From contig JARUPY010000533.1 of assembly GCA_029817715.1 (NCBI GenBank), positions 3,368,001-3,432,000 of the forward strand: a stretch of DNA of 64,000 nucleotides, read 5' to 3'. The stretch is from Melastoma dodecandrum. Lineage: Eukaryota > Streptophyta > Magnoliopsida > Myrtales > Melastomataceae. The translations under genes were made by a program, and so were the position numbers. Shown one piece after another: positions 51,024 to 62,497 of the stretch; within the stretch, counting starts at the first letter, position 1; the number at the start of each line of letters is the position of its first letter. Below the pieces are notes generated by a model. That model was not told the DNA's origin. It saw only the letters and a list, made by a program, of their open reading frames with translations, and ran no database searches.

Positions 51024-52574
51024 AAAACCATACGTTATAAATGCAACATGGCAAAACAGGGAATGGTAAATGCAGGACTAGTCAAAATTTGACTCATCAA
51101 TAAGTAAAGTTACCAGAGAGGTAAAACCATTTTTTAAGAAGATTAATGAGATTTTTGTCGGGATTACGTGTGAAAGTACTGTATAAGAATGGGAGAATGT
51201 GCTAGCAGAACGTAAATTCTGTACTGCACTTTCTGTAGAATAGATGAAACCTTCTGTAGAGTTGTTACACCTATGAGAAATGTATATTAGAGTGTTTAGG
51301 CTACGAAAATGATTTCTCCTTCTTAAACTTTATTCTTCATGAAATGTCTACACGTTCCTTTATACATAGGGAATAGTAGAAAACTCAAATGACAATAGGA
51401 ACTGCTACCTTAAATGACAGATTTAATTATCTATTTAATGACCCACTTGAATGCTATTGACAATTTCGTTACTAATATTACATTTAACTTGGATAATAAA
51501 TTACCTTCAACAAGCTCACAAATTATTATTAATTTTCTCTTTTCACGAAATTCGTAAATCTCGACTATCTTTTCCATATTATTAATGTGCACGATATGAT
51601 ATCGACATCTTTTTTCTAGATAAGAATATATATAATTTCTTATTAATAATATTATCACATAATAAATTTATGTGCCCTTTCTATTTCGAAACTTTGAATA
51701 CGATTAAAAATAGTCTAACTAATCGAGTTGAAAGAATAAAACAAGAACCGATCAATTTAATAAAGGTATTGTGTCATGACCATTTCGGAAATTATAATGG
51801 ACGACACAAGTTATAATATCCATGTAAATCGCACATATAAGAAATTATATTGGATGACACAAATTATAACCGCATCCAAAACAATGATAATAATAACAAT
51901 AATAATATCACATTGGCTATTACTGAATGAAAGAAGCATACCCATTTAATTATTTTTTAAACCTACTAAAACATGACCCAATTATTATTTTTTTAAAAAA
52001 ATGTTTTTTTGGCACTTATGTATTAATTCTTATTATTTTTCGTGATTTTGAATGCACTAAAAGGATATTTTGAAAATAAAAAGCGTCCACTATGTGGTAG
52101 TGCTATGTTGAACTATTGTCGGAGTAAACTGAAGCATCCGTTGGTAATTTTATGTGGAAAAGAAAGTTTATCTGAAACAAAAAACGTTTTGGGTAGCTCT
52201 GTGATTCATTTGATTTTTGTTGTCTGATTTTTAATTATTAAAAGGGACCGTCGTAAATGATGATGCGAAGAGGCGTCTTAACTACTCCTTCAAATATCGT
52301 ATCATACTTTCTCACGGAAAAATGAAAATTAAGAGGAAAGTTTTTTTTTAAGTTCATATTGATGAAATATATTAATGTTTTGGTAGTCGGATTCATAACT
52401 TTGACACAGAGGAATGTACAATAAGTTTTAATAGTAACTTCACTTTTCCCAATTACAAAGTATGAACACAAGGACGAATCTTGACACCACGATAGATTCG
52501 ATCATTGCATCTTCTGTTTATCAAGAGAGTTGTGAAATATATATATCTGTCGCTGGAAGTGAACATAACTCAAG
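51024..52574. other. AT-rich intergenic DNA
   Basis: About 1.5 kb with many poly-A/T stretches and no convincing coding frame. The phrase AAATTATA...GGATGACACAA/GGACGACACAA occurs twice (about 51788-51810 and 51841-51863), a short degenerate duplication. Nothing else was recognised. Confidence 0.4.
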
Positions 52575-53440
52575 CTATGATTCTGTTTTCTGCTTCTTGG
52601 CTTCCTTTTCTGCCTGCAAATTGTTAAATCCGAACATGTTAAAATATAACCAAATCTTGAGTTTATTACAGCATGAGAGATTAGAGTGATTAATTTGAAA
52701 CTCACTGCTTTGATGACGCGATCGAAAGATTCGGCCCCGTATCTCTCGATGTAACGCTCGACTGATTTCCTCGCGTCCAAGCTCATCATCATCAGCGCCT
52801 TCTTCTGGTCCTCCCCGTAACTCGTGTTCCTCGGCAGATACTGGTCGAACTTCACGTGCCTCCTCACAAAGTTCTCGTAAATGTAGGCAGCTCCGTTGAA
52901 CATTGGTAACACGAGCCACATGCACGCTACCAGCTTCACATATGGCCAGAAAGGCATCCTATATGATTCGTACAGTATATCTTAATAAGCGTCGGCGATT
53001 CGCATGCGCTCGATCGATAAAGTCTCGGCATGTCATTGTACTTACCATACGAGGATCCTCCAAAAAGAGAGCTCAAACAAGGTTATGAAGGAGTATAAAA
53101 CCCAGTACGTCAGCCATTGCTGATAGCTGAGCGTCGTGGGGCTCTCTATCGCTCTCATGGATGCATACCTCCGAATCAACAATATGTAACTCATCAAGAA
53201 AATTAAAACGAACAATTGGCCGATAATCAAACACTGTTTATCTGACTACGAACATCGCGTCTGAACAAATCATTACTTACAAAGGGAAGAGAAGCATCAC
53301 TCCCGGCCTGATAGTTAAAGATCGAATTGTCAGCATTAGGAAACAATCGAGACTCAAAAAACAATAAAAATGAACCATTTCCTACTAATTTACCCGATTA
53401 AGGTGTCCAAATGCTTGGCGATTGCCGCAACCACACCCAT
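52575..53440 (-). CDS. HVA22/TB2/DP1 family membrane protein (HVA22f-like)
   Basis: Five exons, read downward, join in phase: 53394-53440, 53281-53307, 53046-53168, 52706-52958, 52575-52613, giving 162 residues. The TB2/DP1/HVA22 domain shows GPGVMLLFPLYASMRAIES, QQWLTYWVLYSFITLFELS, FWPYVKLVACMWLVLPMFNG and AAYIYENFVRRHV. The short tail is basic (AEKEAKKQKTES). Relatives shape tubular ER membrane and in barley HVA22 is induced by abscisic acid and stress. Exon 2 is only 27 bases but supplies the conserved PGVMLLFPL, so it is well supported. Position after PP5 matches HVA22f (At2g42820) in Arabidopsis, as I recall it. Confidence 0.93.
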
Positions 53441-54345
53441 GCCGATATCGAACAGTGTCAGCAACTCGATGTTTTACGGGAGTAGGGCTTCGAGATGACA
53501 CATGAGGAGAGATGGCGGCGATTAATGTATAACAAGTAGGGTTTCGAAGAAAAATGGAAGGGAAGTATGCTTGAGTTAGTAAGTCTTCTTTTCTCCGACA
53601 ACAAGGAAGAGGAAGAATCCCTGCATCGTATTAAGTCTCAGGAAAAAGGGAAGGAACAAAGTTGCAAATCAAGTCAGGCAATCACTTTTATTTGGTGTAA
53701 AAGGCCGTGCCGATGGATTCTTTGATTTATTCGAAAGCTTGCAAGAAAACAAAATGCAGCATTTCCAGAGTAAGCATAGATCTTAACCCTGACTAAACGT
53801 ACGAGTTAATCTTCATAAAGTAATAGATTAAGTTTTGAGGGGACTTTTATCACATTTTGGTACATCAATATTTTTGCGGTCGAATGGGCATCGCTACTAT
53901 GATGACGATTCAACAGTTGCATGACCAGAAACGAAGCATCAGGACCATCTCCTAGTCATAGAGGCCGTGACGAGATATGCATATCATATATATATATATA
54001 TATAAAAACACAAGGTCATCGTAGTCATCAACGTCCATGGGACTGAAACCTACATTGGCTGATCCTCAATTTACAGTATAGTCAATCGATCTGCATCTTA
54101 CTCTGTACAAACCCACGAGAGTAAAGGGAGCGGCTGCCGTATTGTACTTTTGCATCTTTTTCCTTTATACCTTTATCTACTGTCTATAATCAATGACCTG
54201 ATGAAGCGGTCACAACAACCTGGTCAGAGCGTGTATAAGCGAAGGGATTTGGAGACTGAAGGCAATACCTTCTTCCCTCCGAGGCTTTCCCCACGGCTGA
54301 GTCTCCGGCCATGGCAAAATTTACCAGCACCTTCCCTCTCTCCCT
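53441..54345. other. Intergenic; HVA22 promoter and GAUT 3' UTR
   Basis: It contains a short (TA)n run at about 53983-54003. No coding frame with family resemblance was seen. Confidence 0.45.
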
Positions 54346-57300
54346 TCATTCCATTATCCTACACTTTGTAATGAAGCAGTTTGATGTATTTATGTGCCTG
54401 TACCATAAGCTCCGTAGTTCGGGCGACCCTATCTCGAGCCATGGCTTTGCAGGACCACTGAAATGTATTACCGCAGCTGTTTCTAGCAGTTCGCGGCGAT
54501 GTTCTGGAAATCGATGACCTAACCCGGAAAGATGCCATGAAGAATCAATCGGTTGCACGTGATCTGCGAATGCAATCAGGACCAGTGAGTGTGTCCCTGG
54601 ATTCCAAAGTGTGAAGCCGGAATCAGAGTTCTGCAAAACAAGGAAATGACTTGTCAGAATAAAGAACCGAACAACAAGCCGCTATCATAGCACATGCATA
54701 ATTCAAGTTAAGGACTGTAGCAAACCTCATCAAGCATTCAGTCACAAGAAATGGATATCACAGAGCCAACTCACCAATTTCAACCATTGTAGATAACTCC
54801 CCGTCAGGTTATTCCTCCTCCAGATATTGAGGTCGAGAACATTCATCCCATCCAACCACACGCATTCATCAGGATCGAAGTTGGAACTTATCACAGGGTG
54901 CGAAAAGTTCAGGTAATCCTCATATTTCCTCCCATGGAAACACTCTGCCCCATGAGGGGATTTTACTACAGCAGCAATGACATTGCCACTGAGATCCACG
55001 TCCCATAGGGGAGACAAGTCCTGTTGGACTATAACATCGTCGTCCAAGAACACTACCTTGTTCAAATCTGGAAACAGCTGTGACATAAGGAATTCAGCTT
55101 CGAGATATGAAAGATTGACATGTGATCTATTAATATGCACAGATAATGAACGAATACCTCAGGAATGAAAATTCGAAGCTGATTCAAGACAGAGGAATAA
55201 CTTGGACTTAGCGTCTCGATATTCATGTCACCAGCTTCTTCCATTTCCTTTTCCTTCAAGGTCCCATGGAAATGCAACCAAAGCTGCCGGTGAAAATCGA
55301 TCACCTCCTTCACCTTGTTGTTGACTTCTTCAGGCCAATCATACTGATGCAAGCCCTTGACTTCAATTACAGCGGGATCGACAGGATTTATGGCAAACCA
55401 GGTATGCATTGCAGTGTATGTTTTCTTGTCGGTGATGATGTGGAAAACGAAACGTTCAGGGTTGGCAGCACTTTTACAGGTGGAAGAGATCACAACTGAT
55501 GCCGCAAGTACATTGTCGGTCAGAATAACGACATGAAGATAACCCGGGTCGGCAAGGCGAGAAGCATATTGAGCCGGAGGTAAACAGGATCGAGCCATCA
55601 CATTTATTGCATACTCTTCAGCCAATTTCAGACAAAGGCAATGGAAGCCTTTTGGGATGCCGTGTGAAGCCAAATGCCAGTAAACTGATTCCCGTTGTCT
55701 GGCCAAATGAACTCTCCGCTCCATCCGTTTTAACTGCGAATAAAGCAGGAAAAGTATAAGAAAAATTATTAAAAACCTAATATCAGTCCGGCAATCATCA
55801 GAAAAAAAAAAGAAATCCACGTATGCCTCCCTAATGACCACAATCAAAGATAACCCGTTTGATTGTTCTGCAACTCCAACTTATATCACCCGGAGTCGAG
55901 AGCATAAGAGGAAAATGCATCAACGTGCCTACAATTACCAAACTAGTGTTACCATCTTAATGATGATCAGACTCGGTTTCTGAGTAGCATTCCTGGTTCT
56001 ACAGGTCTCGGATGAGTAAGACTCGCTTAATGTGAGACATCATTTAGAAATGATCCCATTACATGTCGATCCAGCTTAATTCACTTATCTTATCAGACAG
56101 AACTAAGAAAAAGAATTTACACGAGTCCCTAGTTCAGTCATAGGTTTACCATGGCTTTAGTCTTGAAGGCAAAGGCCTTAATGTTTGCCTTGCGTGACGT
56201 GGAGATCTCCCTAACCAGGTCATCGAACGAGTCGGCCGAAGTTGCCACCATCCCTTGCTCGTTCATGTTGTTATTAATACCATCCCTGTCCTTGGCATCC
56301 AGCAATGCCCTCGTCAGCTCCTCTCTGAGCTGCAAAACCGCGTTGACACGTATGAATCAGAAAAGAACCATTATTGTTACCAAGAGGACTGACCCAGTTT
56401 CTTGCATTTCTTTAAAAGTTGCAATTGAGATAACACCGCCACTGGGTTCCATTGCAACTTCAGACAGAACAGAAGCTCCCAAAAAACAACCCTTCCCCCG
56501 ATCACATGCTCATGTCAGAACTCAGTCCACAATCAAAAAACTGAGGGAGGGAATTCGAAAATCCATTCATTTGTATTACCCTACTGACATGCAATTTTTA
56601 TTTTTGCAATGCAATAATGGTAACCCAGGGATTTTCGCCATGTATACGCGTAGCAATCTACCATAATAAATATAAAAGACTTTTAGATTGTTGCATTACA
56701 ACTGGCATTCCTGGCCCAGCCAAAAGCAAAAAGGAAAAAACGAGTGGAACTCATCTACCGACAACTCCTAGGATTGCGCTTATCCACGGGCTGTTCACGG
56801 TCCGCAAACAAGCATTTCATTTTCTCGAAAGGAATTCTATGTTCTATGACCAACAAAAAGACGAACAAGACGCCATCAGTCAACCAACTGTATTCACATA
56901 AAAAAAAAGGTGTGGTCCCTTAAATCGCGATGGAGACTTAATAAAATTGGCTAAGGCGGGACCGATTACAGATAGTGTTGTTAGCAACGTAGTTTATGTT
57001 AACCCAAAATCTTTAAGAAGTAAAAAAACAAAGCAGAAATAAAATCCGAAGCGGGAAGAGATTGTCATACGAACCAGGGTCGCGTCATTCCCGGAGAAGA
57101 GCCTCCATCGCAAGCAATCTGCACGCACAGATAAACACCTCCCCAGATGAAAACTCTGCAGAACCAATAATAAATACACAGATCTTCTTGCATCGACAAT
57201 TGAAAAAGAAAAGGATAATGAGAGGAATTAGCAACCGACAAGGAAGAACATAAAATTAACGAGGTAGTGAATTTAGCAAGTCGTGGGCTGACGAGACCGA

Positions 57301-57826
57301 CTTGAAATCGGTGTATAATTGTAGGCCCATGCCTGCCGATGCGATTTCTACGCTCCGATATTCTTCCTCCGTCGAAGTCTCAATTCAATCAAATCGTCGG
57401 CGACAGAGAACAAAAAGAGAAAGTAGTAGACCTAATAATTAAATCAACTATGTCCTGACGAAGCCTTCTTCTTACGCCTCCCTACCTACCTCAATTAAAT
57501 AACGCCGAGCCAAAGACCAATCAACAACGCAGGGGCAACCGGATGACTGACACAATCACGGACCGACGGAGGGCCTTACCGGCAGCGGCGGCGGCATCAG
57601 AACCTGCCCCGGCGGCTGATGAAGAGGAGCAGGCCGCGGCGGATTCCAGGACAACGAACGCGACCCTGACGAAGAGGAAAGGGAGCACAATCCCCATCGC
57701 GACCATGACAGGCAAGAGAATGGCACGGCCACCGATCCTCCGGCCAGGTGATGGGGCGTGGGGTGATCCCTTGGCGTTGGACACCGTGAGCCTCTTGATC
57801 CCCGTCGCCGAGATGTAGAACTTCAT
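54346..57826 (-). CDS. GAUT15: Galacturonosyltransferase-like GT8 protein (GAUT15 type)
   Basis: Golgi type II membrane glycosyltransferase of family GT8, predicted to act in pectin or related polymer synthesis. Six exons, read downward, join in phase: 57580-57826, 57075-57118, 56150-56329, 55158-55733, 54775-55077, 54346-54630, giving 544 residues (AtGAUT15, as I recall, is about 540). The start [17 protein letters not shown] is GAUT15-specific. A membrane anchor follows ([20 protein letters not shown]). Catalytic landmarks are [57 protein letters not shown] with the metal-binding acidic triplet, and HFSGPAKPW. Exon 2 is only 44 bases; the later of two possible acceptors was chosen because it keeps the frame. 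In Arabidopsis GAUT15 lies in the paralogous block near CSY2, which fits the rest of this region. Confidence 0.93.
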
Positions 57827-58574
57827 CACCTACTACAACCACCAACACCAACAGCAGCAGCACCAAGCACAGCCACCGCCGTCACTATTACTCGGACACT
57901 AGCATTCACTCACCCTAGGCTCGCAAGCCTCGACCTACTCCCGCTCGCGGTGGAGAAGCTCGAAGACCGCGATAACATGGCCGACGAGGGAGACGATGAA
58001 GACGGAGACGACTGGGTGAAAGGTGACAGTGGAAGACGAGGAGTGTTTTAAAGTGGTGGGGGTGGGTAGTGGTGAGGTCACGAGAGACGGATGTGCCTAT
58101 AAATCATTTCTATGTATAAGGGATGGAATTAGTGGGGCACGTATCCAAAAATTCGTTTCATTTTTTCTCCTTGTGAACGTTAAAAAGAAAGGTTTACGGA
58201 AAGGGGTGTTATTCCCATCCAAAATATTTCGTGAAATAAATTTAAGAATTTTTAAAAAATTTTAGCTCATATTTTTAAATTTATGTTTGAAACATTAATT
58301 TCATATTAAAAAAATCGATAAAATCGATATTTAAACACAAATATCAACCTTCCTAAAAAATATGTAAATGTTTTAAATATCGATTTAGAAGCAAATAATT
58401 ACAAAATAATTTCGAAAAAAACTTTATTAACAAATATACCTATTGCGCATTGCCTAGTCCTCCAAATGCCTTTATCCAGTCCGAGCGTATAACTCACAGG
58501 CAATTCAGGGTCAGGAGTTTTATTCTTACGTAAAGTTGGTCCCAAAATTATTTCCCCAAATAAGATATGAAGTT
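57827..58574. other. GAUT15 promoter side and AT-rich gap
   Basis: GC-rich up to about 58.05 kb with CAACACCAACAG repeats in the presumed leader, then AT-rich. No coding frame was recognised. Confidence 0.4.
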
Positions 58575-58910
58575 TGAAAATTCGTTGATTAAGGTGGTGA
58601 AATCTGCCTTTCGACTTCGATTACGGAAGTCGGCCTTTGTAAAGTAGATTCCTCAAATCGAAGTAGTCTGATTTCATAATCCTCAAAACAAAGGTCGACT
58701 TCACGTCATCTGTCTCATCCGCATGAAGTCGGTATCTGTAAGATCCGACTTCTGAAGACTTAAGTAAAAAAAATAATGCTACTAAAGTCAGTCTTTGTAA
58801 GGCCGACTACTACGAGGCGTTTTGAGGATTATGAAATCGGCTTACAAAGGCCGACTTTCTTTATAATCGAAGTCGGCCTTTGTAAGACCGATTTCGCAAC
58901 CTTAGTCGAC
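58575..58910. repeat. Cluster of near-palindromic GTCGGCCTTTGTAAG repeats with a long inverted pair
   Basis: Variants of AAGTCGGCCTTTGTAAGGCCGAC recur about five times in both orientations. The 20-base arm at 58670-58689 is exactly complementary to 58819-58838, so the middle can fold into a hairpin with a loop of about 130 bases. No coding frame lies inside. Origin unknown: eroded transposon, foldback repeat or small-RNA source are all possible. Confidence 0.7.
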
Positions 58911-61240
58911 GAATTTCCAAACACCCTGTCTTGACGAAATAATTTTAGAGGCTTTAGATAAGAACAAGGCCACAGTAGCGATTTCAACCATTGCCGTTAA
59001 ACATTGCGATCCGAACGTCCATAAGAAGGGAGAATGGCGCCGCTAATTAATGAGGATGATTGAAAAGTTACTACTTTAATTACTTTTGTTAAATTATATT
59101 TTAACTATAAATTATGACATGAAGCAATTCGGGCAAGAAGGTTTCCAAATTCTGGTTCTAGTTAAAAAAAAAAGAACATAAAAACAAGTAAAAAAAATGA
59201 AGAGACAATTGACATTCCCATGTTATTTTATTATTAAAACCAAATCTGAGATTATATTAAAGTGGTGTGGTGTGTGTGTGTGTGGGGGGGCGGGGAGGGG
59301 GTGGTTCGCACTTTTTGAGAAACCAAAATCACGCCATTAATCCTCCTTTAGATTTTAGTTGGTGAAATTACTGATTTGGCCTTCACAAACCACCGACAGC
59401 CACCGGAACCTGGTCGGTTCGGTTCTAAACACAACCCCCCCCCCCCCCCTCTTTTTTTTTCTTTTTTTTCTTTATTACAAAAAAGAAAGATACACAATTG
59501 ACAAGGTCTGATCCAATCCAAAAGACTCATAGCATAATAGCCCCCTCCCTCCCCCCAACCCACCTCCCTTCCCTTTTGAAACTATATCTTAAATAAATAA
59601 AATCACCGTCCAATAAAAATACCCTATTAGGATACAAAAACTCTCCATCTACGTGCCACCTACCTTCTTCATTTTTCCCCCGAGTTCAGACACAGGAAAC
59701 TATTCCATCCCCAACGTGTTATAATAAAATGTGGCCATCTGAGAAGCATCGTGGCATGTGTGGAGGCCTCTAGTCTTACCCATAGTCCTTCAAAAAAGTT
59801 ACGCCCGCCCGCACATGAAACTTTTAATTTTAAGAAACAATTTGATTATTGTCCCGGAGTATTCCTCCTGTTTTTTTTCAATGATGTTTATTTTAGTTGC
59901 CTAGATTGAAATATTCCGGATTTTCAATGCTAGCCGATTTGAGGGGGGTTTGGCTACAAAAAAGAGAGACTCATCGTGCATGTGAACATTTAATTCCTTC
60001 CACCTTACATTTCCATTCTCCTACTACAAAATCGGTCCCTAGGACCCAACAAAAAAAAAAATTCCTTCTTATGCCAACATGTCACGTGTCGAATAATTAA
60101 TAAGTCGTTTGTAAAAACCTAAAATTTAGGAATTAAATTTCATATACAAAATTCCCTAATATCCAGCCGACAGTCGGCCACAGTTTACACACACTGGTGG
60201 CCTGTGGTGCCCTGATGATGATGACCAGAGATTTTTCTTTCCCTCATGGATTGGGTTTTGGAAATCGGGCGTCATTGTCAATTAATTAAATAGTAGTAGA
60301 GTGGTAAGACTAGTGGGTGGGTTGAGCAGGAATAGACCGGCTCCAATGCCAAATCATCACTCGAAACATCCTCTTTTACAAAATAATAATAATAATAATA
60401 ATTGCAAACAAACTGTCGGTGGAACAGTCCATAACTAATCTTTTGCTGGTCGTGATCGGGGGAGACATGAGGAGATGGATTGTACGTACGTCCTTCATAT
60501 TCGTCGTCGAAACAGTCCGGGGTTTATTTATCTTAAAGAAAAAAACAAAGTTGGGGAGTGATTTGACTTCTTTTCGCAACCAGATTCCTCTTTTTTGACT
60601 CCTTTTTCATTCATCATTCCGGAAATTTGGTAGTCTTCCGTTTTCTACCGGGGTGGGGGGGGGGGGGGGTCTTACCGACATCATTTTGTAGGCTTACCTC
60701 CTCGTAGGAACCTTAATTTATAAAGGAGATGGGAGTGAGATTATGAAAAAGCAGAACTTGTGCGTTGTTAGATTTCTTATATATATATATATGTAAATAA
60801 AGATGGAAAAGGGATGTGTACGTTTGGATTCGGGTGGGTTAGTCATCTCCCCATCTCCGCTGTTTTTTTTTTTTCTTTTAGAAAAAAATAACAAACTCGT
60901 TTGATTTAGATGTGAATCATCATCGTCTTTGGGGAGTTGGTGGTGGGTGGGGAAGGCTTGGGCTGCGCCTTCCCCCTTGTGGCCTATCGGCCTCGACCCA
61001 GTTTCAGTCCCATTTCGGGGGCTTTTGCAACCACGTGATTAAAACTCATCCGTCAAAAACACCTAATGGGAGGAGCACCATACGATTCCTTGAAACATCA
61101 CTAAATCACACACACACACACGCACGCACACACCATGATCATCGTTAAAATCAAAACATATAGAGCATCATTAAAGAAAACACATTTTATGACATCCCCA
61201 TCCCCATCATACCTACTACTAACCAAAGCTTCAAGGCCTA
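58911..61240. other. Intergenic, low-complexity rich
   Basis: It contains a (TG)n run near 59266-59283, poly-C near 59435-59448, an (AAT)n run near 60381-60401, poly-G near 60650-60669, a (TA)n run near 60779-60792 and a (CA)n run near 61108-61132. No gene was recognised. The part next to 61240 is probably PDF1 3' UTR. Confidence 0.5.
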
Positions 61241-62497
61241 TCAGTCCCTTAGCTTCATGTGCCCCTCGTTTGCCATCTTGAACAGCCGCGCCTGAGCCCC
61301 CGCGGCCCCCGTCGACCCCAGCGACGTCACGAACCTCTGCCTTACCTGAGCTGTCGTGTATGGGAACCTGCTGTTTACGATGGAGTTCAGCAACGAAGCC
61401 GTGCCTTCCCTGTACAGGGCTCCCAGGTTGTCCCCCCGGGTGTTGGACAGCGCCTGGATCAGGTTGTAGTTCGCGGGGAACCCTGGGACGTTCCCGTTGA
61501 CCCCGAATGCCGTCCCTAGCGGTATCCAGAATCCGTAGATGTTGAACACTAGGGTGGAATGTGTCCTCCAGTAACTGCACCCCCACAAAAAAGAAACAAA
61601 TGCCATGTCATATGTTCATTTTTCAGATTACGGTTATATCTTTAACATTTTCTGGTTCTTTTTCCTTCCTTTCTTACTTGTATGTGCCTATGAAGGGGTT
61701 GTTGTTGGGATCGAGGTAGAATGGTGGCGCAGGGACGGTCGGGGTCCCAGGATCCAAAGTGATTGGGGTAGGAGGAGCCGGCATTGTCGGGACGATCGTC
61801 GGGGTGGGTGACGTGGGGACGACTGGAGTTGGAGTGACTGTGCCTCCATACGGCGGAGGAGGGTAGCTGTAGGTCGGGGTAGTGGGAGAAGTCGACGGTC
61901 TGCCGGGATCACGTGGAGGGTTTCCACAGCTGGTCGGAGGGGAAGGGGTGGTGTGGTGACCATGAGAAGGCCTCGGCGTGCCACCACTACCCCCGTGGTA
62001 GCCACCAGTTGGCGGCGAGCTCGTCCGCGGAGTGCTCGTGCGTCCTCCGCTTGAACCTACAAAAATGCAAACCAGGGCTTTGTTAGTATAGCTCATTTCA
62101 AAGAAAACACCCCATATGATATGGTCCATTACAATACATTAACCTAGGATTGCAATAAATCGACATATCTACATTAATAACGTGGGACATGGAAATAATT
62201 TGTTCTTATAATGTTGTTTCCTAGACTTGGACCAACAGAAAAATGCATACTCTAGACACATGTTCAACGAGGCTTATATGAGCGGAAACCTGAGGGAGGA
62301 GTTCCTCCAGTAGAAGGGTCGGGGCTGGGGTAATAGTTCTTCTGTTCTTCGTAACCAGTGGTCGAAGAAGCGGAGGGCTTCGCAGCTGCATGAGAGATCG
62401 AGGAGCCGCACTGCAACAAGAACAATCCCAATGCCGCGACCGCGACTGCAGGAAGAACATCGCCCCGAGATTTCTTGGCGCTCGCCATTTTCTTCAT
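61241..62497 (-). CDS. PDF1: PROTODERMAL FACTOR 1-like proline-rich cell-wall protein
   Basis: Three exons, read downward, join in phase: 62290-62497, 61678-62056, 61241-61574, giving 306 residues. An N-terminal hydrophobic stretch (LPAVAVAALGLFLLQCGSSI) is a secretion signal. The middle (about 70-195) is a Pro/Thr/Ser/Gly-rich repeat region (TPTPVVPTSPTPTIVPTMPA). The C-terminal domain is diagnostic: YWRTHSTLVFNIYGFWIPLG, AFGVNGNVPGFP, QALSNTRGDNLGALYREGTA and ASLLNSIVNSRFPYTTAQV. In Arabidopsis PDF1 is an epidermis-specific extracellular protein. Scanning upstream to 64 kb by eye I found no perfect L1 box (TAAATGYA), the element that drives PDF1 in Arabidopsis. The gene closes the block matching At2g42780-At2g42840. 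Confidence 0.93.

Noticed and set aside
57521..57866. Overlapping frames at the GAUT15 first exon
   Set aside because: Only the frame starting [17 protein letters not shown] matches the family; the others are GC-rich shadows.
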